DNA of 64,000 nucleotides from Euzebya rosea (lineage in GTDB: Bacteria; Actinomycetota; Nitriliruptoria; Euzebyales; Euzebyaceae): contig NZ_PGDQ01000001.1 in assembly GCF_003073135.1 (NCBI RefSeq), positions 310,001-374,000 on the forward strand, written 5' to 3'. Under the pieces are notes generated by a model. The model saw nothing but the letters and a program-made list of their open reading frames with translations, had not been told where the DNA came from and did not search any database. Below are positions 16,958 through 24,793 of the stretch, piece by piece. A program made the translations under genes and the position numbers. Position 1 is the stretch's first letter. Each line of letters begins with the position of its first letter.

Positions 16958-17404
16958 ATGTTGACTCCCGCCGCCGTCCTTGCCGTCGCCGTCGAGCAGG
17001 AGGGGGTGATCGACAACATCTTCGTCTCGCCCCGTGTGCACGAGGCGACCGGTGGCCTCGTCGTGCTGGCCATGCTCGTGACGACCGCATGGGTCGGCCG
17101 CCTCGCGCTGGCCAACCGCCCGATCGAGGGCGGCGCGCGGGTGAGCCTGATCCTCACCCAGGTCCTGCTGATGGTGCAGGCGCTCATCGGGATCAAGCTG
17201 CTGGACCAGGGCCTCGGCGTGTTGCAGCTCTACATCCACTACGTCGGGGGGCTGATCCCGCTGGGCCTCTTCGTCGCGGCGGGCTGGGTCTCCTGGCGCG
17301 ACCCGGCGGTCCGGACCCGCGCCACCGCCGTGCTGTCGGTCCTGGGAACCCTCAGCGCCGCCATGGCCTTCGTCATCGGCCGGGCGTACGTGCAGGGCGG
17401 GTAG
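16958..17404 (+). CDS. Small four-helix membrane protein, function unknown
   Basis: The 148-residue protein has four predicted transmembrane helices: around ATGGLVVLAMLVTTAWVG, VSLILTQVLLMVQALIG, YVGGLIPLGLFVAAGW and ATAVLSVLGTLSAAMAFVIG. It starts at ATG 16958. It resembles short integral membrane proteins that are common in actinobacteria and have no known function. The His at HEATGG and the histidine in the third helix (LYIHYVGG) recall heme-binding positions in small cytochrome-like membrane proteins, but that is only a suggestion. Its last codons (YVQGG, then TAG) lie within the first unit of the 18-bp tandem repeat that follows. Confidence 0.75.
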   Translation: MLTPAAVLAVAVEQEGVIDNIFVSPRVHEATGGLVVLAMLVTTAWVGRLALANRPIEGGARVSLILTQVLLMVQALIGIKLLDQGLGVLQLYIHYVGGLIPLGLFVAAGWVSWRDPAVRTRATAVLSVLGTLSAAMAFVIGRAYVQGG

Positions 17405-17461
17405 CCCGTGCAGGGCGGGTAGCCCGTGCAGGGCGGGTAGCCCGTGCAGGGCGGGTAGCCC
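17390..17461. repeat. Four perfect tandem copies of an 18-bp unit
   Basis: The unit GTGCAGGGCGGGTAGCCC occurs four times head-to-tail with no mismatch, followed by a decayed fifth start (GCGCAGGGG). The first copy contains the stop codon of the membrane protein gene; each copy then repeats an in-frame TAG. GCCC-GTGCA-GGGC can fold into a short hairpin across each unit junction, so the transcript could form a chain of small stems just before the HD-GYP gene. Confidence 0.95.
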
Positions 17462-17519
17462 GCGCAGGGGCCTCGGGAAGGCGGCTCAGGTCCGAACTCG
17501 CCGGGCCGATCGATCGTGC

Positions 17520-19019
17520 GTGACACGACGAGAGCGCAGGACCGGACCCCTCGTGGCCATGATCGGTGTGCTGGCGGTGCCGCTCGGCATCTTCGCGCTC
17601 CTGCGGCGCTTCCCTGCGCTGGACATCGCATACCGATCGACGGACGTCCACCTGGTCGTCATGTCGATCGTGGCGGTGTGCGTGATCGTCGTGGCCGCCC
17701 TCGCGGCACGCCCGGCCGTTCGAACCCGTCAGGGTCCCCTCGTCGTCCTCGCCAGTACCTCCACCGTCGTCGCGTTGCTCCTGCTGGGCCACGGCCTGGC
17801 AACGCCGGGGACCGGGGGACTCGTCGGCCCCAACGTCTGGGTCGGGCGCTATCCCATGCTCGCGCTGCCGGTCTTCGCGATCGGTCAGCTCCTGGCGACG
17901 AGACCGCACTGGCGACCGGTTCGGTGGGCCGCCCGTCACCCCGTTGCCAGCTTGCTCGCACCATCGGGCCTGACCGCGGCGCTCGTCGTCGTGACCACCG
18001 TCGAGGAGACGGTCCTGGGCGGGGGCGCCCGGCTACCGGGCGAGGTCGCGACGTTCCAGGTCGTTGCCGTCCTCACGGGGGTGGTCCTGCTCGGCGTCGG
18101 TGCCCAGCACTGGTGGTGGTACCGGTTGGGTGCCGACACGGTCCAGCAGCTGCTCACGATCGCCTGCTGGGTCACCGTGATGGCGCTCGTCAGCTACCAG
18201 CTGGGGGTGCAGTGGCACCTCTCCTGGTGGGACTACCACGCCTACCTGCTGGCTGGCTTCGGGGCGGCGACGGCAGCGGTCGTGATCGACACCCGGCGTG
18301 CCCTCGTCGTGGACGATGCGCTGCGAAGCGCGTTCGACGTCGATCCGCTGAAGCACTTGGCCAGCTCCTACCCGGAGGCGCTGCTGGCCCTTGTCGCCGC
18401 GGTGGAGGCCCGGGACAGCTACACGCACGGGCACTCCGTCCGCGTCGCCGAGCTCGCGGTCCGCATCGGGACGCGGATGCGCCTGTCCTCCGGGCGGCTC
18501 CGCGCACTCGCCCAGGGCGCCTACCTCCACGACGTGGGCAAGATCGGCATCCCGGACGCGATCCTCAACAAGGCGGGCCCCCTCGACGCCGACGAACGCG
18601 CATGGATCGAGGAGCACCCCGTCGTGGGTGCACAGATCGTCGGCCGGATCGAGTCCCTGCGCCACGGCCTCGCGGCCGTCCGCCACCACCACGAACGCTT
18701 CGACGGCGAGGGGTACCCCGACGGGATCGCAGGCACCGACATCGCCCTCATCGCCCGCATCGTGTCCGTGGCCGACGTGTGGGACGCCTTGGTCACCGAC
18801 CGCGCCTACCGCAAGGCCTGGAGCCATCAGCGCGCGCTGGACTACATCGTCGCCAACAGCGGGAGCCAGTTCGACCCGGCTTGCGTGGATGCGTTCGTGG
18901 CGTTCGTCGGCGACGAGTACGGGCTGCGGCCCGGCCGGACTGCCGATGATGGCGAGGCGCGGATCGAGGGATGCCACGGCCATGACCAGGCGGTGGGCGC
19001 GACCAGCGGCTCGGGATGA
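17520..19019 (+). CDS. Membrane-anchored HD-GYP phosphodiesterase
   Basis: The 499-residue product has an N-terminal membrane region of seven or eight helices (residues about 10-255), then an HD-GYP domain (about 280-455). Diagnostic residues are HGHSVRVAELA, the HD pair in YLHDVGKIGIPD, and HHERFDGEGYPDG, which contains the GYP motif. This domain hydrolyses cyclic di-GMP to pGpG or GMP. All metal-ligand motifs appear intact, so activity is expected. The membrane part has no recognised sensor family; it may resemble MASE-type integral sensors. The start is a GTG at 17520, next to the 18-bp repeat array. A GGDEF cyclase gene lies 11 kb away, so both arms of c-di-GMP turnover are in this window. 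Confidence 0.9.
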   Translation: MTRRERRTGPLVAMIGVLAVPLGIFALLRRFPALDIAYRSTDVHLVVMSIVAVCVIVVAALAARPAVRTRQGPLVVLASTSTVVALLLLGHGLATPGTGGLVGPNVWVGRYPMLALPVFAIGQLLATRPHWRPVRWAARHPVASLLAPSGLTAALVVVTTVEETVLGGGARLPGEVATFQVVAVLTGVVLLGVGAQHWWWYRLGADTVQQLLTIACWVTVMALVSYQLGVQWHLSWWDYHAYLLAGFGAATAAVVIDTRRALVVDDALRSAFDVDPLKHLASSYPEALLALVAAVEARDSYTHGHSVRVAELAVRIGTRMRLSSGRLRALAQGAYLHDVGKIGIPDAILNKAGPLDADERAWIEEHPVVGAQIVGRIESLRHGLAAVRHHHERFDGEGYPDGIAGTDIALIARIVSVADVWDALVTDRAYRKAWSHQRALDYIVANSGSQFDPACVDAFVAFVGDEYGLRPGRTADDGEARIEGCHGHDQAVGATSGSG

Positions 19020-19037
19020 CCCGACGTCGTCGGGTCA
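19017..19037. terminator. Short hairpin between convergent genes
   Basis: TGACCCGA and TCGGGTCA form an 8-bp stem around CGTCG. The left arm includes the HD-GYP stop codon, and the hairpin ends 6 nt before the stop of the convergent DUF255 gene. Its symmetry and place fit a bidirectional terminator, though there is no T tract on either side. Confidence 0.45.
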
Positions 19038-19043
19038 CCTCGG

Positions 19044-21125
19044 TCAGGCGGAGCGTCCCGCCGCGACGGCGGCGCTGAGCTGGCGGGCCAGCTCGTCGGG
19101 GTCGGTTGTCGGCCGCTCGCAGACGAACCCGCGGCAGACGTAGGCGGTGGCGGCCCCGTCGACGGTGGGGCGGTCGCGCAGCAGCGGCACACCGCCGTCG
19201 TCGGTTCCCGTGCCGACCGCGACGACCACACCCGGCCGCCACGTGTCGCGCACGACCGACAGCAGCGCCTCGGTGTCCGGGGCACCGACCGTGCCGACGA
19301 TCGCCACCTCCAGCGGGCCGGACAGCAGGCGTTCGGCCGCCGTGGCCAGCTCGCCGTAACCGAGCGGGGCGAGGGGGAGCTGCCCGCCGAAGCGGGAGAC
19401 CGTGGCCACGGCCCGGTCCCGGGCGTCCAGGTCGCCGTCGAGGGCGGCGAGGCGGGCGTTGACCTCCACCATCACGCTGGAGCCGGCGGGCTGCGCGTTG
19501 TCCCACAGGTCGAGGGGACGGACGACCAGCTGGGGGCCATCCGCGGCCGGGGTGGCAGCCGTGGCGTAGTAGGCCCCCTCGCCGTCGGCGAAGTCCTCCT
19601 CCACCGTGGCGGCCAGCCGGCGGGCCCAGTCGACCAGGTGGGGGTCCGGATCGGCCTCGTACAGCACCAGCAGGGCTCGGGCGAGCAGCGCCAGGTCCTC
19701 CAGCAGGGCAGGGACGCTGGCCTCGTGGCCCGGGGACCACGTGTGGTGCAGCACCCCGTCGACCACCATCGACTGCTCGACGAAGTCGACGGCACGGCGG
19801 GCCGCCTCCACCCAGCGGGGTTCCTCCATCACCGCGCCGGCCTCGGCCAGGGCCGCGATGGCCAGGGCGTTCCAGCTGACCAGCACCTTGTCGTCCAGGC
19901 CCGGCGGCACGCGGAGGGACCGGCGCTCGGCGAGGGACTGGCGGACGGCGGCCCAGCGACGTGCGAAGCCCGGGTCGTCCTCCTGAAACGGCACGACCTC
20001 GTGCAGGACGTTGGCGCGCGGCGGCGCGTGCCCGTGCGGGTCGTGCCAGTTGCCCTCGTCGACCACGCCGAACCGCTCGCGCCACTTCGCCACGTCCTCG
20101 CCGACGGCGACGATGGCCTCGTCGAACTCCTCGGCGGTCCACACGAAGTACTTGCCCTCCACGCCCTCGGAGTCGGCGTCGGTGGCGGAGGAGAACCCGC
20201 CCTCGGGCTGCTGCAGGTCGGCCAGCAGGTACTCGGCGATGTCGGTCACCATGCGACGGAAGCGGGGCTGGCCGGTGACCTGCCATCCGTGCACGTAGGC
20301 ACGCAGCAGCAGGGCGTTGTCGTACAGCATCTTCTCGAAGTGGGGGACCAGCCACATCTCGTCGGTGGAGTACCGCGCGAACCCGCCGCCGACGTGGTCG
20401 TGGATGCCCCCACGGGACATGCGCTCGAGCGAGTGGACGGCGGCGGAGAGCGAATCGGGGTCGCCGGTGCGGGCGTGATGGGCCAGCAGGAAGTCGACCG
20501 TCATCGCCTGGGGGAACTTCGGCGCGGTGTCGAACCCGCCGTTGGTGCGGTCCCAGCGGGCCACGATGCGCTCGGCGGCGGTGTCGAGGACGCTCGCGTC
20601 GACCTCGCCCCCGTCCGGCAGGGCCTGCTGCTGGGTCAGGTGCTGCACGACGAGGGAGCCCTGCTCCAGCACCTTGTCCCGCTCGTTGGCCCACGAGCCG
20701 GCCACGGCGGCCAGGACCTGGCGGAACGACGGCATGCCGGGGCGGGCGTCGGCCGGCCAGTAGGTCCCGCCGTAGAACGGCGTGCCGTCGGCGGCCAGGA
20801 ACACGCTCATCGGCCAGCCGCCGTGGCGGGTCATCGCCTGGACCGCGGACATGTAGACGGCGTCGACGTCGGGCCGCTGCTCGCGGTCGACCTTGATGTT
20901 GACGAAGTCGGCGTTCATCGCGGCGGCGGTCGCGTCGTCCTCGAAGGACTCGTGGGCCATGACATGGCACCAGTGGCAGGAGGAGTAGCCGACGGAGAGG
21001 AAGATCGGCACGTCCCGCCGACGCGCCTCCTCGAACGCCTCGTCACCCCATTCGTGCCAGTCGACGGGGTTGTCGGCGTGCTGGCGGAGGTACGGGGAGG
21101 AGGACCCGGCGAGTCGGTTGGCCAT
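19044..21125 (-). CDS. DUF255/YyaL-type protein: thioredoxin-like plus helical barrel
   Basis: The product (693 residues) is a spermatogenesis-associated protein 20/YyaL homologue. Residues about 1-165 form a thioredoxin fold with CHWC as active-site-like motif (YSSCHWCHVMAHESF) and KVDREQRPDVD. The rest is an (alpha/alpha)6 barrel like that of glycan epimerases and glycosidases, with GGFDTAPKFPQ, KMLYDNALLLRAY and DLLWDNAQPAGSS-like segments, and the small C-terminal domain carries TAYVCRGFVC. The enzymatic role of this widespread family has not been settled. The start is ATG 21125 (MANRLAGSSSPYLRQH), the family's usual N-terminus. Upstream frame extension is only the 44-bp repeats. It converges on the HD-GYP gene. 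Confidence 0.9.
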   Translation of the reverse strand: MANRLAGSSSPYLRQHADNPVDWHEWGDEAFEEARRRDVPIFLSVGYSSCHWCHVMAHESFEDDATAAAMNADFVNIKVDREQRPDVDAVYMSAVQAMTRHGGWPMSVFLAADGTPFYGGTYWPADARPGMPSFRQVLAAVAGSWANERDKVLEQGSLVVQHLTQQQALPDGGEVDASVLDTAAERIVARWDRTNGGFDTAPKFPQAMTVDFLLAHHARTGDPDSLSAAVHSLERMSRGGIHDHVGGGFARYSTDEMWLVPHFEKMLYDNALLLRAYVHGWQVTGQPRFRRMVTDIAEYLLADLQQPEGGFSSATDADSEGVEGKYFVWTAEEFDEAIVAVGEDVAKWRERFGVVDEGNWHDPHGHAPPRANVLHEVVPFQEDDPGFARRWAAVRQSLAERRSLRVPPGLDDKVLVSWNALAIAALAEAGAVMEEPRWVEAARRAVDFVEQSMVVDGVLHHTWSPGHEASVPALLEDLALLARALLVLYEADPDPHLVDWARRLAATVEEDFADGEGAYYATAATPAADGPQLVVRPLDLWDNAQPAGSSVMVEVNARLAALDGDLDARDRAVATVSRFGGQLPLAPLGYGELATAAERLLSGPLEVAIVGTVGAPDTEALLSVVRDTWRPGVVVAVGTGTDDGGVPLLRDRPTVDGAATAYVCRGFVCERPTTDPDELARQLSAAVAAGRSA

Positions 21126-21167
21126 GTCTCGACGGTACCCGGCAGCCCCGCACCCCCCACACCCGAC

Positions 21168-21211
21168 GTGTGTCGGCCAGCGCCGTCCTGTGGCCGGTTC
21201 GGCGACACACC
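21168..21211. repeat. 44-bp palindromic repeat element, copy 1
   Basis: This intergenic element starts GTGTGTCG and ends CGACACACC, so its ends form an 8-bp inverted pair. The interior has GGCC boxes that could extend the pairing. An identical second copy lies 29 bp further on (21241-21284). The two copies, the inverted ends and the intergenic site behind vsr are typical of REP-type elements. Confidence 0.9.
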
Positions 21212-21240
21212 GGCAGGGGAGGTGGGACGTGCGACCCGGG

Positions 21241-21284
21241 GTGTGTCGGCCAGCGCCGTCCTGTGGCCGGTTCGGCGACACACC
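21241..21284. repeat. 44-bp palindromic repeat element, copy 2, abutting vsr
   Basis: This copy is identical to 21168-21211 over 44 bp and in the same orientation. Its last base is immediately followed by the vsr stop codon (21285-21287 on the + strand). In the vsr transcript the hairpin would form directly after the stop and might act as a terminator or as 3' end protection. Confidence 0.9.
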
Positions 21285-21701
21285 TCAAGGGGTGCGGGCG
21301 CGGACGGTGGCCTGGACGCGGTCGGCCGCCTCGACGGGGTCCTCGTGCTCCCAGATCCGCACGACGGCCCAGCCGGCCTCGGCCAGGCGACGGTCGGTGT
21401 CGGCGTCGCGAGCGACGTTGGCGGCCAGCTTGTCCGCCCACCAGCCAGCGTTGTTGGCCGGGGCGGTGCCGTGCTCGGGGCAGGCGTGCCAGAAGCAGCC
21501 GTCGACGAACACCGCGACCTTCGGGCCGAGGAACGCCAGGTCCATCCTCCGCCGGGTCCCGGGCACGGGATGATGCACCCGGTACCGCATCCCCCGGCCG
21601 TGCAGCAGCCGCCGCAGGGCCATCTCGGGCTTGGTGTCGGTCGAGCGCTGGGCCGCCAGCCGACGGCGGGTGCCCTCGTCACGCGGGACCGGACCGACCA
21701 C
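21285..21701 (-). CDS. vsr: Vsr very-short-patch-repair endonuclease
   Basis: The 138-residue product matches Vsr. This endonuclease nicks 5' of the T in T:G mismatches that arise when 5-methylcytosine in a methylase target is deaminated. Family signatures are STDTKPEMALRRLLHGRG, YRVHHPVPGTRRRMDLAF (metal-binding Asp), VAVFVDGCFWHACPEHG (His and zinc ligands), NNAGWWADKLAANVARD and GWAVVRIWEHE. The GTG at 21701 lies inside the end of the upstream methyltransferase gene, giving an 8-nt overlap that argues for co-translation. Vsr must match the methylase specificity, so one of the two C5 methylases upstream is its natural partner. Confidence 0.93.
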   Translation of the reverse strand: MVGPVPRDEGTRRRLAAQRSTDTKPEMALRRLLHGRGMRYRVHHPVPGTRRRMDLAFLGPKVAVFVDGCFWHACPEHGTAPANNAGWWADKLAANVARDADTDRRLAEAGWAVVRIWEHEDPVEAADRVQATVRARTP

Positions 21702-21706
21702 GCCGA

Positions 21707-22858
21707 TCAGGTCGCGGACCGGCCGGGGTCGGCGTCGGAATCGGCCAGGACACGCAGGTGGGCGTCCAGCGCATCCTCCAGCACGGGCTTGCGGCGCAGC
21801 GTGCCGGACCGGTACCGACGCAGGAACCCCTCGGTGGCGCGCCGGGACAACGGCACCAGCGGATGGTCGAGGAAGTCCATCAGGGGCGGCCGGTCGACGG
21901 CCACGGGACACGGACCGGCGGGCACGGCCACGGCACGACGCCCGGGCGCCCCGTGGGCCGCCTTCGGCCACCGCCCGCCGAGCGGCTCCTCGGTGTCGGC
22001 GAACAGGTACTCGCCCGGCTCGGACAACCGCCGGCCCACCCACGTCGACACCGGCACCGACACCGCGTTGCCGACCAGCCGCCAGCGATACCGGTCCTTG
22101 ACGACGTCGGCCGCAGGGGCGGTCCACGACGACGGGAAGCCCTGCAGCCGCTCGGCGTCGCGCAGGTCGGGGGTTCCCACGGTGCCGTCCGGGGCGAGGA
22201 TCGCCGGGGGAGAGGCCACGCCGACCGACGACCCCCCCTTGATCGGCGGCACGGCATCGATCGCCCAGCCGAGCGCCCGCGTCCCCTCGGTCCAGTAGAA
22301 CCCGTGGGCGGGCCGGTCGGTCGGGACCGACGGCGCCGGGCCCTCGTCGGCCAGCAGCACCCCGCGGGGGTCACCGACCCGGCTGGCCACGACCACCACC
22401 CGTCGACGTCGTTGGGGCAGCCCGAACGCCTGGGTGTCGACGACCCGGTAGGCCCAGGCGTAGCCGAGCTCCTCCAGCGCCCCGACGACCAGCCGCATCG
22501 CCTTGCCCTTGTCCAGGTGCAGCAGGAACGGGACGTTCTCCATGACCACCCAGTCGACGGGGCGGCGCTCGAGCAGCCGGAACACCTCACCGACCAGCTT
22601 GGACTTGGTGCCGCTGATCCCCCCCTTGCGGCCGACGGAGCTCAGGTCCTGACAGGGGAACCCGGCCGTCAGCAGGTCGACCTCGGCCGGCAGGTCGGTG
22701 ACCTCGCGGACGTCGGGGACCACCGCGGCGTCCATGCGAGCACCCAGCACGGCCCGGGCCTCGGGCAACAGCTCGGCCAGCAGCACCGCACGGTGGCCGG
22801 CGGCGGCCAGCCCGAGCTCGATCCCGCCGATCCCCGCGAACAGCCCGGCGACCCTCAC
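21707..22858 (-). CDS. DNA (cytosine-5-)-methyltransferase, second of the pair
   Basis: This is a C5-MTase of 383 residues with all main motifs: I (AGLFAGIGGIELGL), IV (GFPCQDLS, catalytic Cys), VI (MENVPFLL), VIII (QAFGLPQRRRRVVVVA) and X (LVGNAVSVPVSTWV). The target-recognition region lies between VIII and IX (about residues 190-270). I chose GTG 22858 because GAGGGG sits 6 nt upstream; an upstream in-frame GTG at 22912 would add 18 residues encoded by a short tandem repeat and is less convincing. The C-terminus has a basic extension of about 90 residues after motif X (RRATEGFLRRYRSGTLRRK). It overlaps vsr and follows the other methylase gene by 64 nt. Specificity cannot be read from sequence. 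Confidence 0.9.
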   Translation of the reverse strand: MRVAGLFAGIGGIELGLAAAGHRAVLLAELLPEARAVLGARMDAAVVPDVREVTDLPAEVDLLTAGFPCQDLSSVGRKGGISGTKSKLVGEVFRLLERRPVDWVVMENVPFLLHLDKGKAMRLVVGALEELGYAWAYRVVDTQAFGLPQRRRRVVVVASRVGDPRGVLLADEGPAPSVPTDRPAHGFYWTEGTRALGWAIDAVPPIKGGSSVGVASPPAILAPDGTVGTPDLRDAERLQGFPSSWTAPAADVVKDRYRWRLVGNAVSVPVSTWVGRRLSEPGEYLFADTEEPLGGRWPKAAHGAPGRRAVAVPAGPCPVAVDRPPLMDFLDHPLVPLSRRATEGFLRRYRSGTLRRKPVLEDALDAHLRVLADSDADPGRSAT

Positions 22859-22886
22859 CCGGTGCCCCTCGTGCCGTGCGCCTCGT

Positions 22887-22926
22887 GCGATGCCCCCACG
22901 CGATGCCCCCACGCGATGCCCCTCAC
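22887..22926. repeat. Three short tandem copies (13-14 bp) between the two methylase genes
   Basis: GCGATGCCCCCAC is repeated twice exactly, and a third time as a 14-bp variant with CCCCTCAC. The array spans the short gap between the upstream methylase stop (22923) and the chosen start of the downstream methylase. It is the main source of start-site ambiguity for that gene. Confidence 0.85.
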
Positions 22927-24113
22927 GAGGCGTCCCGACGAGATGCCAGCACCTCGGCGCCGATCGCCTCGGTCAGCCGGGGCGGGACCGCGTTGCCGAT
23001 CGCCAGCGCCAGCTGACCGCGCTTGCGGATGGAGGAGAAGTCGACGTGGTCGGGGAAGTGCTGCAGCCGGGCGGCTTCGTGTGCGGTGATCGTCCGCGGC
23101 CTGGTGGGATGCACGTAGCGCCCCATGCACATGGAGTAGAAGCCCCGCGTGATCGTCTGGGCCGGCTGGTCGGGCCGCATGCGGCCGTAGATCGACACGT
23201 AGGAGTGGTCGCCCCGGTGGCACGCCGGCCGCAGCTCGTTGGGCAGCTCGTACACGTCGTGGTCGAACAGGTAGGCGATGCGTTCGCGCGTGGCCGCGGC
23301 TGACCGGGCCCGCTGGTCGACCAGGCGGTCGGACTCCACGTCGGCCAGGTCACCGATCGCCCAGGCCACTCCGCGGGTTGGGCGCTGGTGCCGATGGACC
23401 ACGTCCACCAACGACACCGGCACCCGCCGGGTCGCCAGCAGGACCAGCCGACGCCGACGCTGGGCGACACCCAGGTCCGACAGGTCCACGACCTCCACCG
23501 ACACGCCGTAGCCCAGGCCCCGCAGATGCGCCACGGTGCGGTCGACGACGCCCGACCGGTCCGCGCGGGCGCCCGGCACGTTCTCCACGACCATGGTGTC
23601 GGGCGCCAGCACCTCCGCCGCCCGGGCCATCCGCAGGTACAGCTCGTTGCGGTCGTCGCGATGGCGTGTGGCGTTGTTCAGCGCCGAGTGGCCCTGGCAC
23701 GGCGGTCCGCCGACCAGCACGTCGACGTCGCCGACCCGGCGGCGCAGCGCACGTTCGGCCGGCGTCGCGACGGCGCCCAGCGTCCCGTCGACGAGCGCGG
23801 TGACGTCCTCGGTCGTGACCTCGGCGGAGGGGAAGATGCGGGAGAACACCCCGAGCGCCGCCGGGTCCCGGTCGACGGCCAGCGCGACGTCCACGGGACG
23901 ACCGACGGCCGCGGCCGCCTGCGACAAGCCGAGCGACAGGCCACCGATCCCGGCGAAGAGGTCCACGACCCGCAGCGGAACCCCGCTGGGCCGCGTCGGC
24001 GGCAGGGTCGAGCGCAGGGCAGCCTGGTCCGCATCGGCAGGTGCGGCGACGTCGGTGGACATTGCCGCCAACTGTGACACGCCTGCCACGGGCCCCGGGG
24101 GAGGCGCCGACAC
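22923..24113 (-). CDS. DNA (cytosine-5-)-methyltransferase, first of the pair
   Basis: The product (396 residues) is a second, clearly different C5-MTase. Motifs: I (VVDLFAGIGGLSLGLSQ), IV (GGPPCQGHSALNN, catalytic Cys), VI (VVENVPGARAD), VIII (GVAQRRRRLVLLATR) and X (LALAIGNAVPPRL). The region after motif VIII carries the target-recognition part, with SYVSIYGRMRPDQPAQTITR preceding motif IX. The GTG at 24113 has AAGGGG 6 nt upstream; the internal ATG at 24062 (MSTDVAAPAD) lacks a good ribosome site. It is first in a three-gene leftward unit with another C5-MTase and vsr, and is divergent from the MBL hydrolase gene by 45 nt. No restriction endonuclease gene is next to the unit. Confidence 0.92.
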   Translation of the reverse strand: MSAPPPGPVAGVSQLAAMSTDVAAPADADQAALRSTLPPTRPSGVPLRVVDLFAGIGGLSLGLSQAAAAVGRPVDVALAVDRDPAALGVFSRIFPSAEVTTEDVTALVDGTLGAVATPAERALRRRVGDVDVLVGGPPCQGHSALNNATRHRDDRNELYLRMARAAEVLAPDTMVVENVPGARADRSGVVDRTVAHLRGLGYGVSVEVVDLSDLGVAQRRRRLVLLATRRVPVSLVDVVHRHQRPTRGVAWAIGDLADVESDRLVDQRARSAAATRERIAYLFDHDVYELPNELRPACHRGDHSYVSIYGRMRPDQPAQTITRGFYSMCMGRYVHPTRPRTITAHEAARLQHFPDHVDFSSIRKRGQLALAIGNAVPPRLTEAIGAEVLASRRDAS

Positions 24114-24158
24114 CGATCACCCCTTGCCCTCCGGACGGCCAGCCGGTCAACTGCCTCC

Positions 24159-24716
24159 ATGACCGCTGAGCTGACCATCCTGTTCGAGGGCTACGTGGGC
24201 GCGCGTGTCGCCGGCACCGTGTCGCTGATCCGCGACGGCGACCGGGTGATCGTGCACGACCCCGGCATGGTGCCCGGGCCGTCCTCGATCCTGGACCCGC
24301 TGCAGGCGGCCGACATCCACCCCGAGGAGGTCACCGACCTGGTGATCTCCCACCACCATCCCGACCACACCCGCTGGATGGGGCTCTTCCCGATCGCCGT
24401 CCTGCACGACTACTGGGCGACCTACGACGGCGACATCTGGGATTCACGACCGGCCGAGGGCCTGGCGCTGAGCCCGTCGGTCACCCTGCTGGAGACACCC
24501 GGCCACACCCGCGAGGACATCACCACCCTGGTCGAGACCGACGCGGGCACCGTGGCCCTGACCCACCTGTGGTGGACCGCCACCTCGGAGTCCGACCCCC
24601 GGGGCACCGACCTGGACGCCCTCCACCACCACCGCGGGCGCGTGCTGGAGCGGGCGGTGCGGATCGTCCCCGGCCACGGACCGGCCTTCGACGTCAGCGA
24701 CGAAACTCCTCGTTGA
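24159..24716 (+). CDS. Metallo-beta-lactamase-fold hydrolase
   Basis: The product is a 185-residue MBL-fold protein. Metal ligands are in SHHHPDHTRWM (HxHxDH), ETPGHTRED and the C-terminal VPGHGPAF. The compact size and the TPGHT motif with a preceding VTLLE strand resemble the MBLAC1-like subgroup of small MBL hydrolases. The substrate is unknown, and such proteins hydrolyse thioesters, lactones or phosphodiesters. It starts at ATG 24159, divergent from the methylases, and is followed after 77 nt by the large lipase/ligase fusion. There is no signal peptide. Confidence 0.85.
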   Translation: MTAELTILFEGYVGARVAGTVSLIRDGDRVIVHDPGMVPGPSSILDPLQAADIHPEEVTDLVISHHHPDHTRWMGLFPIAVLHDYWATYDGDIWDSRPAEGLALSPSVTLLETPGHTREDITTLVETDAGTVALTHLWWTATSESDPRGTDLDALHHHRGRVLERAVRIVPGHGPAFDVSDETPR

Positions 24717-24793
24717 CCTGGCGGCGGCGATCAGGTCCGGACGACCGTGTCCGGCTCGCCCGTCGCCCACGACGTCGACTACCGTCAACCACC

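Noticed and set aside
17390-17461. Possible CRISPR array
   Set aside because: The 18-bp units are directly abutting with no spacers, and no cas genes are near.
21168-21284. Possible insertion-sequence ends
   Set aside because: The two copies are direct, not inverted, only 29 bp lies between them, and there is no transposase.
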